Notes under the pieces: generated by a model | Database searches by the model: none | What the model was told of the DNA's origin: nothing | Seen by the model: the letters and a program-made list of their open reading frames with translations, nothing else | Shown here: piece by piece, positions 61,288 to 64,000 of the stretch | Position numbering within the stretch: position 1 is the stretch's first letter | Layout: every line of letters starts with the position of its first letter | Assembly (NCBI GenBank): GCA_965202675.1 | Contig: OZ241842.1 | Location: 1,054,001 to 1,118,000, forward strand | Length of the DNA stretch: 64,000 nucleotides | Source of the DNA: CATQHD01 sp965202675 | GTDB taxonomy: Bacteria; Actinomycetota; Acidimicrobiia; Spongiisociales; Spongiisociaceae | Direction of reading: 5' to 3' | Position numbers and translations under genes: made by a program

Positions 61288-62864
61288 GGCCCGGGATCCG
61301 TTCCGGCGCCCGCCTGCGCGTCCTCGGCGGACGGGGCGGCGTCGATGGCTCCCAACCGGAAGCTGCTGCGGGCGTTCCACAGCATCCAGCCCAGCGACCG
61401 GGCCTCCGCCGCCTCGATCTCCTCCCTCACCTGCGAGGTGTTGTAGTAGAAATCCTGCAGCCAGGGCCTGACCACGGCGGGCCCCTCCAGCCGCCCCAGC
61501 CCGGCGTCGATGGCCAGGCCGACCACCTCCCCGGGATGGTCGTTGGGTTTCTCGAACCCGAACCAGCCCCTCGAATAGTGGCTGGGATACACCATCGGGG
61601 AGAGTACATCGGTGACGGAGGACAGGGCGCCCAACTCCTGGCCGATCCCGCCGTCGCCCTCCACGGAGGTAACGAACCCGAAGATGTCGGCCGCCACCAC
61701 GCAGCCGAGCGGATGAAGGCGGCCGGCGGCCTCCTCGATAAAACCGGAGATGGCCCTGATGCGCACTTCTTCGGAGTCGCCGTGGTCGAAGACGGCCGTT
61801 TCCGGGTATCCGTCGGGGAACCGCACGTAGTCGAACTGGATCTCGTCGAAGCCCGCCGCGCACGCCTCCTCCGCCAGATCGAGGGCGTAGGCCCTGGCCC
61901 GGCGGTCGGTGGGGTCGAGGAAGTACTGGTTGCCCTTGCGGAAGGGCCCTCCGGTCGCGGAGTCGAACACCGCCATGTCGACCTCGGCCCGGGCGGCCAC
62001 CGGATCCTGGAAGGCAACGATCCGGGCGATCTTGTATAGGTCGCGGATTTCCATCTCCCTCAAAACCCGGTCCAGGTCGAACAACGGGTCAACCGCCCCG
62101 ATCTCGTCCGCCAGACCCACCCCGGTCTCATGGAAGACCCGGCCCGACTCGTCCTTGACGTCGATCACCAGAGCGTTCACCACCGTCTCCTCGGCCACCT
62201 CCAAGAGGTCCCGCCATTGCTGCTGATCATGGAACACCGAATAGGCCACATGCAGCCCCCGGATGATCCGGGGCTGGATCTCGATCTCGGTAACCAGCAG
62301 CTCGCCGTCCCATTCGAACTCGGCGCCGTGCCATCCCGGACGGCTGACGGCGATGGTTCCCGCCACCGCCCGCCTTATCTCGAAGCGGCCCGACCGGTCG
62401 GTAACCGCCTCGACGCCCCCCAGGGACACGGAAGCGGCCGGCAGCCCGAACCCGCCGGGATCCAGCACCGCGCCGCGCAGCACCACCGGGCGGAGCTCCA
62501 GCTCCAGGGGCTGCTCCTGGAAAGATTCCACCGCCACCGCGCCGGGGAAGAATCCGGTCGCCTCCACGGAAACCGACACCTGCTCCCCCTCCCAGCGAAC
62601 GTCGGCCAAACCGGCTCCGTCGGTCGCCGTCCGAGCTTCCCGTACCTTCACCAGGGCGCCCGGCACCGGCCCCCCCTCGCCGTCCGTGACCAGAACCTTC
62701 ACCATGGGGACCGGGCTGGGCGAGGGCAGCGGGGCGTCGCCCGCCACCATCACAGACTGCGCCATGCACGCCGTAGCGGCCATCCCGAGCAGGACGGCCC
62801 CCCACCGGCGGACGAGCCGGGCCGGCGTCTGCCGGAAGGCAGGCCCGCCCCTCCGCAAATCCAT
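61284..62864 (-). CDS. Lipoprotein with DUF4015-type glycosidase-like domain
   Basis: 526 residues. N-terminal signal with a possible lipobox (LLGMAATAC). Two beta-rich, carboxypeptidase-regulatory-like or Ig-like domains follow (about 50-200, VTDGEGGPVPGALVKVREA). The C-terminal TIM-barrel region (about 215-500) has FDEIQFDYVRFPDGY, VVAADIFGF and ARSLGWMLWNARSSF, typical of the putative glycoside hydrolase family PF13200. ATG 62864 is preceded by AGAGAGGGA. Coupled to the glycosylase gene though functionally unrelated. Confidence 0.82.
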   Translation of the reverse strand: MDLRRGGPAFRQTPARLVRRWGAVLLGMAATACMAQSVMVAGDAPLPSPSPVPMVKVLVTDGEGGPVPGALVKVREARTATDGAGLADVRWEGEQVSVSVEATGFFPGAVAVESFQEQPLELELRPVVLRGAVLDPGGFGLPAASVSLGGVEAVTDRSGRFEIRRAVAGTIAVSRPGWHGAEFEWDGELLVTEIEIQPRIIRGLHVAYSVFHDQQQWRDLLEVAEETVVNALVIDVKDESGRVFHETGVGLADEIGAVDPLFDLDRVLREMEIRDLYKIARIVAFQDPVAARAEVDMAVFDSATGGPFRKGNQYFLDPTDRRARAYALDLAEEACAAGFDEIQFDYVRFPDGYPETAVFDHGDSEEVRIRAISGFIEEAAGRLHPLGCVVAADIFGFVTSVEGDGGIGQELGALSSVTDVLSPMVYPSHYSRGWFGFEKPNDHPGEVVGLAIDAGLGRLEGPAVVRPWLQDFYYNTSQVREEIEAAEARSLGWMLWNARSSFRLGAIDAAPSAEDAQAGAGTDPGP

Positions 62865-62958
62865 GCGTCGATCCCTCTCTGCTTGCCTGCTCCCAGGGTA
62901 GCCGGGGTCTGAATTAGGGCCTGCAGCCGGGCCTCGGCGGGGGAACGCGAAAACCATC

Positions 62959-62987
62959 TTGCGAAATTCTGCTCAGGGTGATACTTT
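62959..62987 (+). promoter_or_regulatory. Promoter of the sigma-factor gene
   Basis: -35 TTGCGA (62959-62964), 17-bp spacer, -10 TACTTT (62982-62987). Start codon at 63022. Confidence 0.5.
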
Positions 62988-63021
62988 GCCCTGACCGGGC
63001 GTGAGGAAGGAGCCCATAGGC

Positions 63022-63960
63022 GTGGCAATCGTGGCCCAGGAAACGATCCCACTGGCGGACACCATCGGTATGTACCTGGAGAAGGTGTCCGCACATTCCC
63101 TCCTGACAGCCGAAGACGAAGTGGATCTGGCCCGTACGATGGAGCTCGGCCTGCGGGCGCAGGACAAACTCGAATCGCGGGGCGAGCTGGGCCCCCTGGA
63201 GGCCCGCCGGCTCCGCCGGCTGGCCCGGGAAGGCGAAGAGGCCAAAGCGGTCTTCATACGGTCGAACCTCCGTCTGGTCATCTCGATCGCCAAGCGCTAT
63301 GCGGGCCGGGGCCTGGATCTCATAGACCTCATCCAGGAAGGCAACCTGGGCCTCATACGGGCGGTGGAGAAGTTCGACTGGCGCAAGGGCTTCAAGTTCT
63401 CGACCTACGCCACCTGGTGGATCCGCCAGGCCATCACCAGGGGCCTCGGCAACCAGGCCCGCACCATCCGTCTTCCGGTTCACATGGTGGACATAGTGCG
63501 GACCGTCAACGAGACCAACTACACCCTGACCGAGGAGTACCGCCGCGCCCCCACCCGCGAGGAGATCGCCGAAGCGAGCGGACTCGACGTCGAGCGGGTG
63601 CATGCGGCCCTGGACGCCCCCAAGAGCACCGTGTCGCTCGACAAATCCGTGGGGGAGGACGGAGACGCCACCCTGGGGGACTTCGTGGAGGACAAGACCG
63701 CCGTCGACCCCTTCAACCACACCGCCGCCGTCCTGAGGCGGATCCATATCGAACAGGCCCTCGGCGTTCTCAACCCGGAGGAACAGATGGTGATCGTCAT
63801 GCGGTACGGCCTGGACGGCAACGAACCGAACACCCTCACCAGCATCGGCGAGATGATGGGGGTTACCCGCGAGAACATCCGCCAGATCGAAAGCCGGGCG
63901 CTTTCCAAGCTCAGGCACCCCGCCTATTCCCTCAGGCTCCGTTACCTGCTGGACAGCTGA
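63022..63960 (+). CDS. RNA polymerase sigma-70 factor (group 1/2)
   Basis: 312 residues. Region 1.2 (DTIGMYLEKVSAHSLLTAED), region 2 with the promoter-opening core (GLIRAVEKFDWRKGFKFSTY, ATWWIRQAI), region 3 and region 4 HTH (MGVTRENIRQIESRALSKLR) are all complete. No long acidic region 1.1, so it is more like HrdB/SigB-type group 2 than a full RpoD. GTG 63022 has AAGGAG 9 nt upstream; GTG 63001 is an alternative. It would recognise promoters like those of the dispersed elements. Confidence 0.9.
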   Translation: MAIVAQETIPLADTIGMYLEKVSAHSLLTAEDEVDLARTMELGLRAQDKLESRGELGPLEARRLRRLAREGEEAKAVFIRSNLRLVISIAKRYAGRGLDLIDLIQEGNLGLIRAVEKFDWRKGFKFSTYATWWIRQAITRGLGNQARTIRLPVHMVDIVRTVNETNYTLTEEYRRAPTREEIAEASGLDVERVHAALDAPKSTVSLDKSVGEDGDATLGDFVEDKTAVDPFNHTAAVLRRIHIEQALGVLNPEEQMVIVMRYGLDGNEPNTLTSIGEMMGVTRENIRQIESRALSKLRHPAYSLRLRYLLDS

Positions 63961-64000
63961 AACAGACTCCCGCCGGAAGCGGACGGCGGCGGAACCGCCC

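Overview
The window is a high-GC bacterial chromosome segment, most like an actinobacterium and probably of the Acidimicrobiia type. The evidence is the conserved actinobacterial gene order (cdd, ftsY, smc, mutM, rnc, plsX, rpmF, yceD, a SepIVA-like gene, coaD, rsmD, recG), an InhA-like enoyl reductase, leaderless TANNNT promoters, and secreted proteins with SLH-like 'ITRQQMAAFLHRAV' modules. The lineage call is inference from gene content and family resemblance; no database search was possible.

Layout. (1) 1-1919: start of a large secreted Calx-beta-type repeat protein, cut by the window edge. Its signal-peptide frame is separated from its body frame by a G12 tract, and a second poly-G tract (G11) lies just after a perfect -35 box. 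(2) 2086-19078: the housekeeping block for secretion (ftsY), chromosome structure (smc), DNA repair (mutM, recG), RNA processing (rnc, rsmD), lipid synthesis (plsX) and CoA synthesis (coaD), with an orphan DNA methyltransferase facing away from smc. (3) 19390-20697: an IS110-family element inside a copy of a dispersed repeat. (4) 20968-27296: small regulators, D-Ala-D-Ala ligase, a membrane-anchored MurF-type ligase, a transporter, and an antitoxin followed by a toxin stump of 20 residues. (5) 27322-30898: AT-rich pair of AAA ATPase and subtilisin-like protease, matching the IetAS anti-phage architecture. (6) 30991-34309: fabI/inhA, acs and a small membrane protein. (7) 34937-39022: AT-rich DUF4011-type helicase-nuclease, a second defence candidate, joined by a 4-nt overlap to a CitE-like lyase. 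(8) 39941-44841: an AT-rich small gene, a fused lipB-lipA, the 2-oxoacid dehydrogenase E2 and lpdA. (9) 44994-49246: small membrane or zinc-ribbon proteins and a beta-propeller lipoprotein. (10) 49448-57737: SUF iron-sulfur assembly genes in two divergent groups (sufC1-sufS-sufU and sufD-Rieske-sufC2) around a duplicated SLH-type surface protein and fumC. (11) 58055-63960: a 19-repeat LRR surface protein, family-5 uracil-DNA glycosylase, a DUF4015-type glycosidase-like lipoprotein and a primary-type sigma factor.

The most unusual structure is a dispersed family of noncoding elements at 8150-8485, 14690-15050, 19258-20882 (split by the IS110 element) and 45157-45690. All four carry a sigma-70-like promoter with exactly 17 bp between -35 and -10, preceded by an A/T tract. 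All four also have a GC hairpin (CCCGC/GCGGG or CCCGGC/GCCGGG) followed by a T run and 'CGCGTTCT', and most end in short tandem repeats. Indels between copies break every reading frame, while hairpins are kept by paired changes. This looks like a multi-copy small RNA or mobile RNA-gene family.

Functional links: lipB-lipA lipoylates the E2 encoded next to it, and LpdA recycles that E2. LipA also needs Fe-S clusters supplied by the SUF system. Ddl and the MurF-type ligase make and attach D-Ala-D-Ala. The two AT-rich defence cassettes, the broken toxin-antitoxin locus and the IS element mark the accessory part of an otherwise conserved region.
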